A stretch of 64,000 nt of DNA, from NCBI RefSeq assembly GCF_000590885.1, contig NZ_JFHN01000075.1, positions 186,001-250,000 of the forward strand, given 5' to 3'. The stretch is from Erwinia mallotivora (GTDB lineage: Bacteria > Pseudomonadota > Gammaproteobacteria > Enterobacterales > Enterobacteriaceae). Made by a program: the position numbers and the translations under genes. Shown here piece by piece: positions 9,333 to 17,698 of this stretch; within the stretch, counting starts at the first letter, position 1, and the number at the start of each line of letters is the position of its first letter. The notes beneath the pieces were generated by a model. The model made no database searches. It saw only the letters and a program-made list of their open reading frames with translations, and was not told the origin of the DNA.

Positions 9333-9581
9333 GTGAGAATACGTTGCTGGCGATGCGGGCACACAAGGATAATTTTTACCACACAGGGTGACAGATTTGG
9401 CGATCATCATGGGGCAGTATGTGCCAGTTGCAATAAGCCGATCACATTAAAAGATTGCCTCTTTACTGCTGACCAGAGTAAAGGCAGAAAGGAAAATAAC
9501 ACGTTTACCTCTATTCAGGATGCCACAATTCACAACTCAATTATGGCGGCATTACTTTCCCATCGTAATGATGAGAGTTAG
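9333..9581 (+). CDS. Small zinc-ribbon protein, function unknown
   Basis: An 82-residue protein beginning with GTG behind a very strong AAGGAAGGAG ribosome site (7-base spacing). Two CxxC knuckles, C5/C8 and C30/C33, form a probable zinc ribbon; His10, His25 and His26 lie between them. The C-terminal half is polar and lacks recognised motifs. Such proteins are often nucleic-acid-binding or accessory factors, but no function is claimed. It converges on yohP, with which it shares 17 bases of spacer. Confidence 0.7.
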   Translation: MRIRCWRCGHTRIIFTTQGDRFGDHHGAVCASCNKPITLKDCLFTADQSKGRKENNTFTSIQDATIHNSIMAALLSHRNDES

Positions 9582-9598
9582 TTACGCCGCCTGGTCAC

Positions 9599-9682
9599 TC
9601 AGAACAAAATTTTGAAAACGCCCGTGATTGTTAACAGACCGACAATAAAGATGATGGCGATAATCCACAGAATAATTTTCAT
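9599..9682 (-). CDS. yohP: Small membrane protein YohP
   Basis: A 27-residue single-helix inner-membrane peptide, the same length as E. coli YohP, and very similar to it: it begins MKIILW and ends TGVFKILF where E. coli ends TGVFKMIF. E. coli YohP is a stress-associated small protein whose mRNA and protein reach the membrane post-translationally with SRP; its function is unknown. An AGGAAAAGAG ribosome site precedes the ATG. The gene is too short for ordinary gene callers. Confidence 0.88.
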   Translation of the reverse strand: MKIILWIIAIIFIVGLLTITGVFKILF

Positions 9683-9816
9683 TCTCTTTTCCTGAAATAT
9701 AAGTAATACTTCACATTTATCAGATGACTAAAGAAATGTAAGTATAGGAGAAAATTTTCATTCTGCTGTCGTCACTCGATGATGATTGTACATTACGGGA
9801 ATTTTCGACAAGGCTT

Positions 9817-10905
9817 TCAGGCAGAAGAGTGTTCATCGGCAGGCAAAGGGGGCGTATCAGGTTCAGACTGGCTATCACGCTGATGACGGCGGCTGACCAG
9901 AAAAACGGGCATTGCCAGAAATAAAAGCAGGCTACCCGATACGCCACACACCAACATGCTGGCCATACCCGCTACCCCCGCCCCTACTGTCAGGCCCGCC
10001 ACAACCAGCGACAGAATAAAAAAGAAGAACAGCGTCAGGCTGACAGGCAGAATATTGGTGATATCCATATCGCTGAGCGCCATTTTCACTGGTTTTACGG
10101 CACGCCTCTCCGCTTCCTGCTCTGCCCTGATCGTCATCTTCACCATTTCCAGGTCGACGCAGGGCAGAATAAAATCCTCCACAGGCTGGGAATGGTACAG
10201 CTCGTCAAAAACCCGACTGATAGGCGGGAAAGTCATTGGCCAGGTCGCACTGTGCACACCATAAGTGCTGAGTGCTGGCAGAGTAATACGCGGCCACTGT
10301 ACCACCTGCAAATAGCGATCGTTGAATACCACCCAACTCTGCCGTATTGCCCCTTTGTTGACGTGATAGAGCCGGAACCTGTCGGCAGGCGGATAGTTGA
10401 GATAGCTCACCCGCGCGGTGATGAAAGGGATATCGCGCTGACGGCAATAGTTGACGCGGCTTTGCCCCTGAGCGGCCAGCAGTACGCCCAGTGAGGCCAC
10501 GAAATAGAAAGAGGTATTTTCTGCGGCAAAAGGGCCGTTAAGATGCTCGATCAGACGCGTTTCACTGTTGGCATTGAGATGTTCAGGCCACCAGCGCCAG
10601 CTGCGACCAATCACCCGACCTGTAGGAACACGAAATACACCCAGCGGCTCCGTTTCTGTTGGCAACAAAGCAAAGGGAAAAATTTTACTGAAAAAGGTCA
10701 GTGCATCATCCGGGCCATCCCACTCACCGCTGGCTTCAAGGCCATGAAGGTTCGCAGTTAATTCACCCCAGCCAGTTTTACCCAGAATATCAATCTGATA
10801 TTTGGTTTCTGCCAGACGTTCACCCAGACGCAGGATCGCCTGAGGAATATCCTTCAGCGACAGCTCAGGTACGTCCGGGACAGCCTCAGTTTGTTCACTT
10901 TCCAT
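9817..10905 (-). CDS. Unknown protein with two C-terminal membrane helices
   Basis: A 362-residue protein I do not recognise. The first 280 or so residues are soluble and rich in Trp and aromatic residues (for example RVIGRSWRWWPEHLN near 95), followed by two adjacent hydrophobic segments at about 287-313 and 314-337 and a polar Ser/Pro/Asp tail. This suggests a cytoplasmic domain tethered by a C-terminal hairpin. The ATG follows GAGGAATTTGC. It stands alone, flanked by yohP and a 338-base gap before gntT. Codon use looks ordinary. Not assigned to a family. Confidence 0.75.
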   Translation of the reverse strand: MESEQTEAVPDVPELSLKDIPQAILRLGERLAETKYQIDILGKTGWGELTANLHGLEASGEWDGPDDALTFFSKIFPFALLPTETEPLGVFRVPTGRVIGRSWRWWPEHLNANSETRLIEHLNGPFAAENTSFYFVASLGVLLAAQGQSRVNYCRQRDIPFITARVSYLNYPPADRFRLYHVNKGAIRQSWVVFNDRYLQVVQWPRITLPALSTYGVHSATWPMTFPPISRVFDELYHSQPVEDFILPCVDLEMVKMTIRAEQEAERRAVKPVKMALSDMDITNILPVSLTLFFFFILSLVVAGLTVGAGVAGMASMLVCGVSGSLLLFLAMPVFLVSRRHQRDSQSEPDTPPLPADEHSSA

Positions 10906-11243
10906 ACTGCAAATTCCTCAAACAGTTCAATAAAACCTTATGAATTAAACCGCTTAACGCACAGAGCGTTTAATGAGGGCAGAAAGTCGTCCTGTCCACA
11001 CCCAAAATGTAGCAAATTTGCCGAGGCAGAGGCTTTATTTTTAATGGCGAAAAAAATTTGGCTTTAGTAAAAAAAATTAAAATATATCAATGCAATAGTA
11101 TACTTGCAGAACATATTTTTAAGCAACTACTACTGCTTATCTGAAGATCAAAGCGAAACCGATGGCAGGGGGATTTTTATAGAATGAACTGGTAATAGCC
11201 TGCCGGAACAAATCATCCTGTCCCGACAGTCATCAGGCAGTAT
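10906..11243. other. Non-coding gap upstream of the unknown membrane protein
   Basis: A 338-base AT-rich gap containing the promoter region for the minus-strand gene at 10905 and the 3' flank of gntT. No ORF, RNA gene or strong terminator was recognised in it. Confidence 0.5.
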
Positions 11244-12560
11244 TTACAACATGGCCTGTAATGCGAGACAACCCAACAGGCCACTGACGGCAATGATGGT
11301 CTCAAGCACGGACCAGGATCGCAGCGTTTCACCAATGGTCAGATTAAAATACTCTTTAAACAGCCAGAAGCCGGGGTCATTAACATGCGAGAAAATAACG
11401 CTGCCTGAACCTACGGCAATCACCATCAGCTCAGGGCTTACACCGGTGGTCGCGATGATCGGCGCAACGATCCCACCTGCTGTGATAGCCGCCACGGTGG
11501 CAGAACCCAGAGCAATTCTTAATGCAGCAGCAATCGACCAGGCCATCAGAATGGGTGACACCGCGCTGCCTTCCATCAACCCGGCAATATATTTATCCAC
11601 GCCGCCATCAACCAGCACCTGTTTGAACGCCCCCCCACCACCGATAATCAACAACATCATCGCGATGATTTTAATAGAGTCGGTCAGGGTAGCCATCACC
11701 TGATCCATCGTGCGACCACGATTCAGACCAAAAGTGAAAAGTGCAATCAATACCGCAATCAATGTGGCCATAATCGGATCGCCAAAAAATTCGGCATAGG
11801 GCAGCAGTGCATGCCCCGTTGGCAGAACCATTTCGGCGATTGCGCGCACAGCCATCAGGATCACGGGCACCAGTGAAGTCCAGACGCTGACAGCAAAACT
11901 GGGCATCTCGGCGTCGCTGAATTTTTTCGGGTTGTAGAGTCCTTCAGGCACAGGCTTGTCGATACCTTTCAGGAACCGGGCATAAACGGGGCCGGCCAGG
12001 ATCACCGTTGGGACGGCCAGTATGGTGCCAAATAACAGTGTTTTTCCCATATCCGCATGGAACAGCGTAGCAATTGCTGTCGGACCGGGATGAGGCGGTA
12101 AGAATCCATGCGTCACAGACAGCGCTGCGGCCATCGGTACGCCAACAAACAGCAGTGGCACACGCGCCGCCGCCGCAATGCTCAGAACCAGCGGCAGCAT
12201 CAATACGAAGCCGACCTCATAGAACAGCGCAAAGCCGACGGTAAAGCCTGTCAGCACCACCGCCCACTGAATGTATTGTTTACCAAACTTCGCGATTAAG
12301 GTGACCGCAATGCGTTGTGCACCGCCACAATCTGCCAGTAGCTTGCCCAACATGGCACCAAAGCCCATGATCAGAGCAAGGCTTCCCAGCGTCCCCCCCA
12401 CTCCGGCCTTAATTGAGCCGATGACTTTATTCACTGGCATTCCCTGCATCACGCCCACTGCCAGCGCCACAAGAATAAGCGCAATAAAGCCGTTAAGTTT
12501 AAAACGGATCATCAGTAGCAGTAGCAGCACTACACCAATCGCAACAATGACTAATGGCAT
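11244..12560 (-). CDS. gntT: High-affinity gluconate:H+ symporter GntT
   Basis: A 438-residue GntP-family permease with about 12-14 membrane segments, importing D-gluconate. The sequence matches E. coli GntT essentially end to end (same length, FALFYEVGFVLMLPLV, THGFLPPHPGPTAIA, SGSVIFSHVNDPGFWL). The ATG has GGAGAAG upstream. It has no kinase partner next to it. Tandem GntR-type operators lie 111-138 bases upstream. Because periplasmic Gcd (39-41.5 kb) makes gluconate outside the inner membrane, GntT may recover that product; this link is inference. Confidence 0.96.
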   Translation of the reverse strand: MPLVIVAIGVVLLLLLMIRFKLNGFIALILVALAVGVMQGMPVNKVIGSIKAGVGGTLGSLALIMGFGAMLGKLLADCGGAQRIAVTLIAKFGKQYIQWAVVLTGFTVGFALFYEVGFVLMLPLVLSIAAAARVPLLFVGVPMAAALSVTHGFLPPHPGPTAIATLFHADMGKTLLFGTILAVPTVILAGPVYARFLKGIDKPVPEGLYNPKKFSDAEMPSFAVSVWTSLVPVILMAVRAIAEMVLPTGHALLPYAEFFGDPIMATLIAVLIALFTFGLNRGRTMDQVMATLTDSIKIIAMMLLIIGGGGAFKQVLVDGGVDKYIAGLMEGSAVSPILMAWSIAAALRIALGSATVAAITAGGIVAPIIATTGVSPELMVIAVGSGSVIFSHVNDPGFWLFKEYFNLTIGETLRSWSVLETIIAVSGLLGCLALQAML

Positions 12561-12670
12561 ATCATCTTCTCCGGTGAAGGCACAGTCTGACCCAGACTGA
12601 AAACGGTATCATTTTTCACCCAACAGGTTTGGTAACGCGGGCAATTGGGCACAGGTGATTTTTTATTCAG

Positions 12671-12698
12671 TGTTACCGGGAACATGTTAACGGTAACA
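12671..12698 (-). promoter_or_regulatory. Tandem GntR operators upstream of gntT
   Basis: Two adjacent 14-bp dyads, TGTTACCGGGAACA (12671-12684) and TGTTAACGGTAACA (12685-12698), both match the GntR operator pattern TGTTA-N4-TAACA (the first has GAACA). E. coli gntT is also controlled by two GntR sites. They imply gluconate-inducible repression. Confidence 0.8.
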
Positions 12699-12781
12699 CT
12701 GGGAGCCGGAAATGGTCTGGAGCTGGGGAATTTACATTTTGAGATGAGGATCAAAATTTTGAAACAACCGTAACATCGTCG

Positions 12782-13705
12782 CTACCAGGGATAGCCAACC
12801 TCACGTTTTACCTGCTCAACTGGCGTGACTGCCAGCCAGTGACAATATTGCGGAATGCGGCTGCGATCGAGTGACTGAGGATCGATGGCCTGATAGCTCC
12901 CCTCACGCAGGGGGAACTTTGAAAAATAGTTGTACGTATGTACAGCATGAATATGGTAAGTCATTGCATCCAGAGCCTGGTCGAGGTCACATTCCACATC
13001 CAGAATGCGCTCACGACCGTGACGCAGCATTTGCCGGTAATTTTCATTGGCGGCAATTTCAGCGGCATACATGGTACTCACTCCTCGATACCAGCCCGGC
13101 CATTTACCCCAGTTTGCGCGGTCCCGACTGAACTCCTCCAACAATATCTGACACCAGTAAATCTGACGGCGCAAAAAAGGCAGCATAATCTCTGTCGGGG
13201 CCAGCAAAGAGTGACCGCATCCAAAACGATAATGATGCTCAACGCCGTGCCGCTGACAGAAGCGCAGCATCTTTTGTCGAAAATCCTCGTCATAATGATA
13301 AAGCCCGCGGCCAAAAACCGGAAAACTGGGACGGAAATCGGCAAGATGCCGGGTAAGAAAAACATCCGCATCCGTGCGCAGCAGGAAATCATACTGTCTG
13401 GCAACAGCATCAACAGGCTCGCCAGAAAGACAGCCTATTGAATTAAAGTAGCGATAATTTTCAAAGGGCGAACCTGCCACTGCGGTGGGCATACGCGGCA
13501 CCAGAATAATGCCGGGATCGTTGGGCAGATACTTCTCACAGTGTGGATGGTGTACGACCAGTAAATCACTCTGCCGGTAACAACCACTGTAAATCCAGCT
13601 TTTATACAACCAGCTGAACTCCTCCAGCATGGCTGAAGAAAAATCAACATAAACCATCACAGCCAGTGTTTTAGCGCTGTTATGACGAGAATTTCTGACA
13701 TCCAT
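12782..13705 (-). CDS. Glycosyltransferase-like protein, unknown
   Basis: A 307-residue protein with features of a GT-A type glycosyltransferase: an N-terminal strand (TLAVMVYVDFSS), a central DxD-like metal site in LLRTDADVFLT (near residue 113), and an acceptor-side aromatic region. It has no signal peptide. The ATG at 13705 follows AGAGGAAG with good spacing; an in-frame ATG seven codons upstream has a poor site. It is a lone gene beside an AT-rich non-coding stretch. The family was not recognised and donor and acceptor are unknown; a polysaccharide-related job is only a guess. Confidence 0.7.
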   Translation of the reverse strand: MDVRNSRHNSAKTLAVMVYVDFSSAMLEEFSWLYKSWIYSGCYRQSDLLVVHHPHCEKYLPNDPGIILVPRMPTAVAGSPFENYRYFNSIGCLSGEPVDAVARQYDFLLRTDADVFLTRHLADFRPSFPVFGRGLYHYDEDFRQKMLRFCQRHGVEHHYRFGCGHSLLAPTEIMLPFLRRQIYWCQILLEEFSRDRANWGKWPGWYRGVSTMYAAEIAANENYRQMLRHGRERILDVECDLDQALDAMTYHIHAVHTYNYFSKFPLREGSYQAIDPQSLDRSRIPQYCHWLAVTPVEQVKREVGYPW

Positions 13706-14468
13706 ATCATCTTCCTCTCTGTCCATTTTTGTTCGACGGCAATGACTGCCTGCGGTCCTGTCCCTGGCAATCAGCCAGTGCTATATCACCACGCCGTGAT
13801 AGCGAACTGAAAGAGTCCTCACAACCAAAGGGGTTTAACCATGATCTCCGACAACAAAAAGCGATAAAAACAATTCAAAATGTAACAAATGAATTCAGTA
13901 AGCGTCGAAATATGCCTGGCTGTTTTAACATTGACAAAAGTTCAAACAGTAAATTATTTACCAATGAAACCACCTACCCTCCAATAACAAAAACCACAGC
14001 AATTTATAAAAAATAAAACCAAACAAAAACATTATCACAACAAAAATAACCACTCGTTCGAATTCATTTTCAATTCATCCTGCTGCAATGAAAAAATGTT
14101 ATATAAAATATTGAGCATATAAAATTTAACCATATCACTATGATCTCAAAGCCAATCAACATTGACTGGTATCGCCGCATTTCAATGCCCTTCCGGCTAA
14201 AATAAACATAACTTTCACATGTAAGCATCATTAACCACAAAAGAATTAACAGTATCAACCAACTGATTAACGGCACGATGAAACAATTCATCGCAAATAT
14301 TGATGCTGTTACAGGTCAGTTCAACATTACTGTTACTACTCCTTCTCCTGAACTGGTGTTAGGATCACGCCTTTAATGGAATACCGATTTGCTACGGGCT
14401 GCTTGTGCCGCCTGTTACTGGCTATCGGTCAATAATAAGAAGCAATGTATGTCTGACAGAGGTAAGCA
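13706..14468. other. AT-rich non-coding region upstream of cioA
   Basis: A 763-base gap, markedly A/T-rich between about 13850 and 14330. It carries a 7-bp perfect inverted repeat (CGATGAA at 14276-14282 with TTCATCG at 14287-14293). Candidate frames inside lack ribosome sites and family resemblance. The right end must contain the cio promoter. Confidence 0.5.
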
Positions 14469-15890
14469 ATGTTTGGATTAGATGCGTTCCACCTGGCAAG
14501 GATACAGTTCGCGTTTACCGTCTCCTTCCACATTATTTTCCCGGCCATCACCATTGGCCTGGCCAGCTTTCTGGCCGTGCTGGAAGGTCTGTGGCTGAAA
14601 ACCAGAAATGAGGACTATCGCGACCTCTACCATTTCTGGTCAAAAATCTTTGCCGTCAACTTCGGTATGGGAGTGGTTTCCGGTCTGGTGATGGCTTATC
14701 AGTTTGGCACCAACTGGAGCGGTTTTTCGCAGTTTGCAGGCAGCATTACTGGGCCGCTGCTGACCTATGAGGTGTTGACCGCATTTTTCCTTGAGGCGGG
14801 TTTCCTCGGCGTGATGCTGTTTGGCTGGAACCGCGTAGGCCCCGGCCTGCACTTCTTCGCCACCTGTATGGTGGCGCTGGGCACTATTATCTCGACCTTC
14901 TGGATTCTGGCGTCCAACAGCTGGATGCAGACCCCGCAGGGCTACGCTATTGAGAACGGCATCGTTGTTCCGGTCGACTGGCTGAAGATTGTCTTCAACC
15001 CCTCTTTTCCGTTCCGGTTGTTGCACATGTCCACCGCTGCCTTTCTGGCCAGCGCTTTCTTTGTGGGTGCCTCTGCCGCATGGCATCTGCTGCGCAAAAA
15101 TGATACCCCGGCAATTCGCAAAATGTTGTCAATGGCGCTGTGGATGGCGCTGATTGTTTCCCCCATTCAGGCAATGCTCGGCGATGCTCACGGTCTGAAC
15201 ACCCTGGAACACCAGCCGGCAAAAATCGCGGCCATCGAGGGGCACTGGGAGAACCCGCCGGGTGAACCCACGCCGCTGATCCTGTTTGGCCTCCCCGATA
15301 TGGCAGCAGAGAAAACCCGATATGCGCTGGAGATCCCGATGCTGGGTAGCCTGATCCTGACTCACAGTCTGGATAAACAGGTCCCGGCGCTGAAGACATT
15401 CCCGAAAGAGGATCGCCCGGATTCCACCATCATTTTCTGGTCTTTTCGCATCATGGCGGGCCTTGGTATGCTGATGGTGCTACTGGGGGTGATCAGCCTG
15501 TGGCTGCGCCTGCGCAAACGGATGTACAGCTCCCGGCCATTTTTGTGGTTCACCCTGTTGATGGGCCCCTCGGGGTTGATTGCCATCCTTGCAGGCTGGT
15601 TCACCACGGAAATTGGTCGTCAGCCCTGGGTGGTCTACGGTCTGCTGCGTACAAAAGATGCGGTCTCTGCACATGGTGAGATGCATATGAGTATCAGCCT
15701 GATCGCCTTCATCGTGGTCTATATGTCGGTCTTCGGCGTGGGCTATACCTACCTGTTTAATCTGATTAAAAAAGGCCCACGCTCCGGCGAAGGCGATCAT
15801 ACTGGTGATGGCGGTCCCGGCACCTCGCACACCCCTTCACGTCCCCTGTCTGCCGTACAGGAAAAACTGAACGCTGGGGAGGATAAATAA
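14469..15890 (+). CDS. cioA: Cyanide-insensitive bd-type quinol oxidase subunit I (CioA)
   Basis: A 473-residue subunit of a cytochrome bd-family ubiquinol oxidase in the inner membrane, reducing O2 to water without proton pumping. Haem ligands are in place: His21 (SFHIIFP) and His186 (RLLHMSTAA), and the signature EIGRQPWVVYGLLRT is present near residue 385. The periplasmic Q-loop is short and total length is below that of CydA (about 520), which places it in the CioA subgroup, often cyanide-insensitive. cioB follows after 1 base and a DUF2474 peptide after that. The organism probably has a separate cydABX. Confidence 0.92.
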   Translation: MFGLDAFHLARIQFAFTVSFHIIFPAITIGLASFLAVLEGLWLKTRNEDYRDLYHFWSKIFAVNFGMGVVSGLVMAYQFGTNWSGFSQFAGSITGPLLTYEVLTAFFLEAGFLGVMLFGWNRVGPGLHFFATCMVALGTIISTFWILASNSWMQTPQGYAIENGIVVPVDWLKIVFNPSFPFRLLHMSTAAFLASAFFVGASAAWHLLRKNDTPAIRKMLSMALWMALIVSPIQAMLGDAHGLNTLEHQPAKIAAIEGHWENPPGEPTPLILFGLPDMAAEKTRYALEIPMLGSLILTHSLDKQVPALKTFPKEDRPDSTIIFWSFRIMAGLGMLMVLLGVISLWLRLRKRMYSSRPFLWFTLLMGPSGLIAILAGWFTTEIGRQPWVVYGLLRTKDAVSAHGEMHMSISLIAFIVVYMSVFGVGYTYLFNLIKKGPRSGEGDHTGDGGPGTSHTPSRPLSAVQEKLNAGEDK

Positions 15891-15891
15891 C

Positions 15892-16899
15892 ATGGGTATC
15901 GATCTCTCAATTATCTGGTTCACCATCATCGTTTTTTCGACGTTGATGTACATCGTGATGGACGGATTCGACCTGGGTATTGGCATTCTGTTTCCGTTCA
16001 ATAAGGATGCCACCGAGCGCGATATGATGGTAAACACCGTCGCGCCGGTCTGGGACGGTAACGAAACCTGGCTGGTACTGGGCGGCGCGGCACTGTACGG
16101 CGCTTTTCCGCTGGCCTATGCGGTGATTACTGATGCACTGGCGGTGCCGCTGACCATTATGCTGATAGGTCTGATTTTTCGTGGCGTGGCCTTTGAGTTT
16201 CGTTTTAAAGCCACCGAGCAGCACCGGCCATTCTGGGATAAGTCGTTCATCGTTGGCTCCTGGATGGCGACCTTCAGTCAGGGCGTGGTGCTGGGCGCGT
16301 TCATCAACGGTTTCGAGGTCACCAAACGCACCTGGAGTGGTCCGGCTTTGGGCTGGCTGACGCCTTTCTCGCTGTTCTGTGGTTTTGGTTTAGTGGTGGC
16401 ATATGCTCTGCTGGGCAGTAGCTGGCTGATTATGAAAACCGAACATGCGCTGCACCGTAAAATGACCGCCCTGACGAAACCTCTGCTGCTGACGCTGCTG
16501 GTGATCATCGCGGTGGTCAGTATCTGGACTCCGCTGACGCATACCGACATCATGCACCGCTGGTTTACTCTGCCAAACCTGTTCTGGTTTTTACCGGTGC
16601 CGATTCTGGTACTGCTGTCAGCATGGGGATTGCTGCGTGCGCTACGACGTCATGCGCACTACTTGCCATTTCTGCTGACGCTGGCACTGGTATTCCTTGG
16701 TTTTACCGGTCTTGGCATCAGCGTCTGGCCGAATATCATTCCGCCCAATATCACCATCTGGCAGGCCGCCTCGCCCCCCCAGAGTCAGGGCTTTATGCTG
16801 GTGGGTGGCTTGCTGATTATTCCGGTGATCCTGGTCTACACCTTCTGGAGCTACTACGTTTTCCGCGGAAAAATCAAACCGGATGAAGGCTATCACTGA
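15892..16899 (+). CDS. cioB: Cyanide-insensitive bd-type quinol oxidase subunit II (CioB)
   Basis: A 335-residue multi-spanning subunit II (CydB family), partner of CioA. It starts with the typical LSIIWFTIIVFSTLMYIVMDGFDLG helix, where the conserved DGFDLG is part of the family signature, and keeps WDGNETWLVLGG. Length is that of CioB rather than CydB (about 379). The ATG is one base after the cioA stop, so translation is coupled. A GC hairpin immediately follows the stop, before the DUF2474 gene. Confidence 0.93.
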   Translation: MGIDLSIIWFTIIVFSTLMYIVMDGFDLGIGILFPFNKDATERDMMVNTVAPVWDGNETWLVLGGAALYGAFPLAYAVITDALAVPLTIMLIGLIFRGVAFEFRFKATEQHRPFWDKSFIVGSWMATFSQGVVLGAFINGFEVTKRTWSGPALGWLTPFSLFCGFGLVVAYALLGSSWLIMKTEHALHRKMTALTKPLLLTLLVIIAVVSIWTPLTHTDIMHRWFTLPNLFWFLPVPILVLLSAWGLLRALRRHAHYLPFLLTLALVFLGFTGLGISVWPNIIPPNITIWQAASPPQSQGFMLVGGLLIIPVILVYTFWSYYVFRGKIKPDEGYH

Positions 16900-16902
16900 C
16901 GG

Positions 16903-16922
16903 AACGGGCCGACAGGCCCGTT
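16903..16922 (+). terminator. Hairpin between cioB and the DUF2474 peptide gene
   Basis: AACGGGCC (16903-16910) pairs with GGCCCGTT (16915-16922) around a 4-base loop. Only two T residues follow the stem, so it is more likely an mRNA-stabilising hairpin or partial attenuator than a full terminator. Confidence 0.55.
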
Positions 16923-16963
16923 AACTGATACTAAGTGCACAAACAGATCGGCAGGAGAAGAGG

Positions 16964-17122
16964 ATGAGAGTACAAAATCAGACTCAGCAGGACGGTAAAT
17001 CCCCGGCGTGGCAACGTATTCTGTGGATGGTGGCAATTTACATCGCCAGCGTTATGGCGCTGGGGGTGGTGGCCACCCTGTTTCGGATGATGATGACCGC
17101 CGCAGGCATGAAGTCGCACTGA
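16964..17122 (+). CDS. DUF2474 small subunit of the CioAB oxidase
   Basis: A 52-residue peptide with one membrane helix (WQRILWMVAIYIASVMALGVV region) and the C-terminal LFRMMMTAAGMK pattern typical of DUF2474, a family found next to cioAB. By analogy with CydX and CydH it is probably a third subunit that stabilises the haem core. AGGAGAAGAGG lies directly before the ATG. It ends the cio operon. Family assignment rests on context plus the C-terminal pattern. Confidence 0.85.
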   Translation: MRVQNQTQQDGKSPAWQRILWMVAIYIASVMALGVVATLFRMMMTAAGMKSH

Positions 17123-17242
17123 AAGGGCCGCCAGCGTAAAGGCCAGTCATACTTTTATACACAACCGCAGCGGTAAGCTGGCCGTAATCGTCTACGCTTT
17201 AAGTTCATTTATCAGGAAATCATGCCATCAGAAGGAGTCAGT

Positions 17243-17497
17243 ATGAGTCTGTCAGATAAAGCGAAAGACAAAGCCGAAGAAGCCCTGGGTATCGGTCAGG
17301 AAGAGTTTGGAAAAGCCGTTGAATCTCCGGAGCATGAGTTCAAAGGCCGTGTGCGCCAGAAAGCCGCCCGCGCATCCTACGCGGTGGATGACGCACTGGA
17401 CTGCGTGAAGAGTAAAACCCAGGATTCGCCATTCGTTTCACTGGCGATTGCCGCTGGCGTTGGCTTCCTCGCTGCGAAGATTTTAGGCCGTCGTTAA
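17243..17497 (+). CDS. CsbD/ElaB-like stress protein with C-terminal membrane anchor
   Basis: An 84-residue protein beginning with a charged helical segment (SLSDKAKDKAEEALG) as in CsbD-like proteins, and ending with a hydrophobic glycine-containing helix and a basic tail (AIAAGVGFLAAKILGRR) as in the ElaB/YqjD family that anchors ribosomes to the membrane in stationary phase. The ATG at 17243 has AAGGAG 7 bases upstream; an earlier in-frame ATG at 17222 overlaps that site region. It is monocistronic with a strong terminator. General-stress function is inferred from family. Confidence 0.75.
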   Translation: MSLSDKAKDKAEEALGIGQEEFGKAVESPEHEFKGRVRQKAARASYAVDDALDCVKSKTQDSPFVSLAIAAGVGFLAAKILGRR

Positions 17498-17520
17498 CCG
17501 CAACGCCCTGTCTTAAAACC

Positions 17521-17544
17521 AGGCCGGATTTCCGGCCTTTTTTG
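17521..17544 (+). terminator. Terminator after the CsbD/ElaB-like gene
   Basis: AGGCCGGA (17521-17528) and TCCGGCCT (17531-17538) form a perfect 8-bp stem with a 2-base gap, followed by TTTTTT. Confidence 0.9.
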
Positions 17545-17611
17545 TTGCCGTTTTACCCTCCGGCCGCCGCTGCGGCAATCACCCGCCTCCACCCTCAACC
17601 GTTGCCGGCAG

Positions 17612-17627
17612 ATGACAAAATTGTCAT
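17612..17627 (+). promoter_or_regulatory. CusR/CopR-type operator of the RND operon
   Basis: ATGACAAAATTGTCAT is a perfect dyad (ATGACAA-AA-TTGTCAT) that matches the core of the CusR box known from E. coli (TGACAA-N2-TTGTCA). A -10-like TATAGT follows at 17662-17667, and the RND operon starts at 17699. The site predicts control by a heavy-metal-type OmpR-family regulator such as the one encoded at the end of this operon. Confidence 0.75.
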
Positions 17628-17698
17628 TTTCTCCCCAGGCTGGCTGTCGGGTTCGCCCCGCTATAGTGGCATAACTCTGTTTTGGGACAGTTATTGCC

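Noticed and set aside
13729-14016. 95-codon plus-strand frame in the AT-rich gap
   Set aside because: Low-complexity composition (Thr, Asn, Lys), no ribosome site, and no resemblance to any family.
14070-14291. 73-codon hydrophobic frame on the minus strand upstream of cioA
   Set aside because: No ribosome site before the ATG, high A/T content makes hydrophobic codons common by chance, and no family is recognised.
14449-14481. 10-codon frame overlapping the cioA start, as a leader peptide
   Set aside because: Too short to judge and not associated with an attenuator hairpin.
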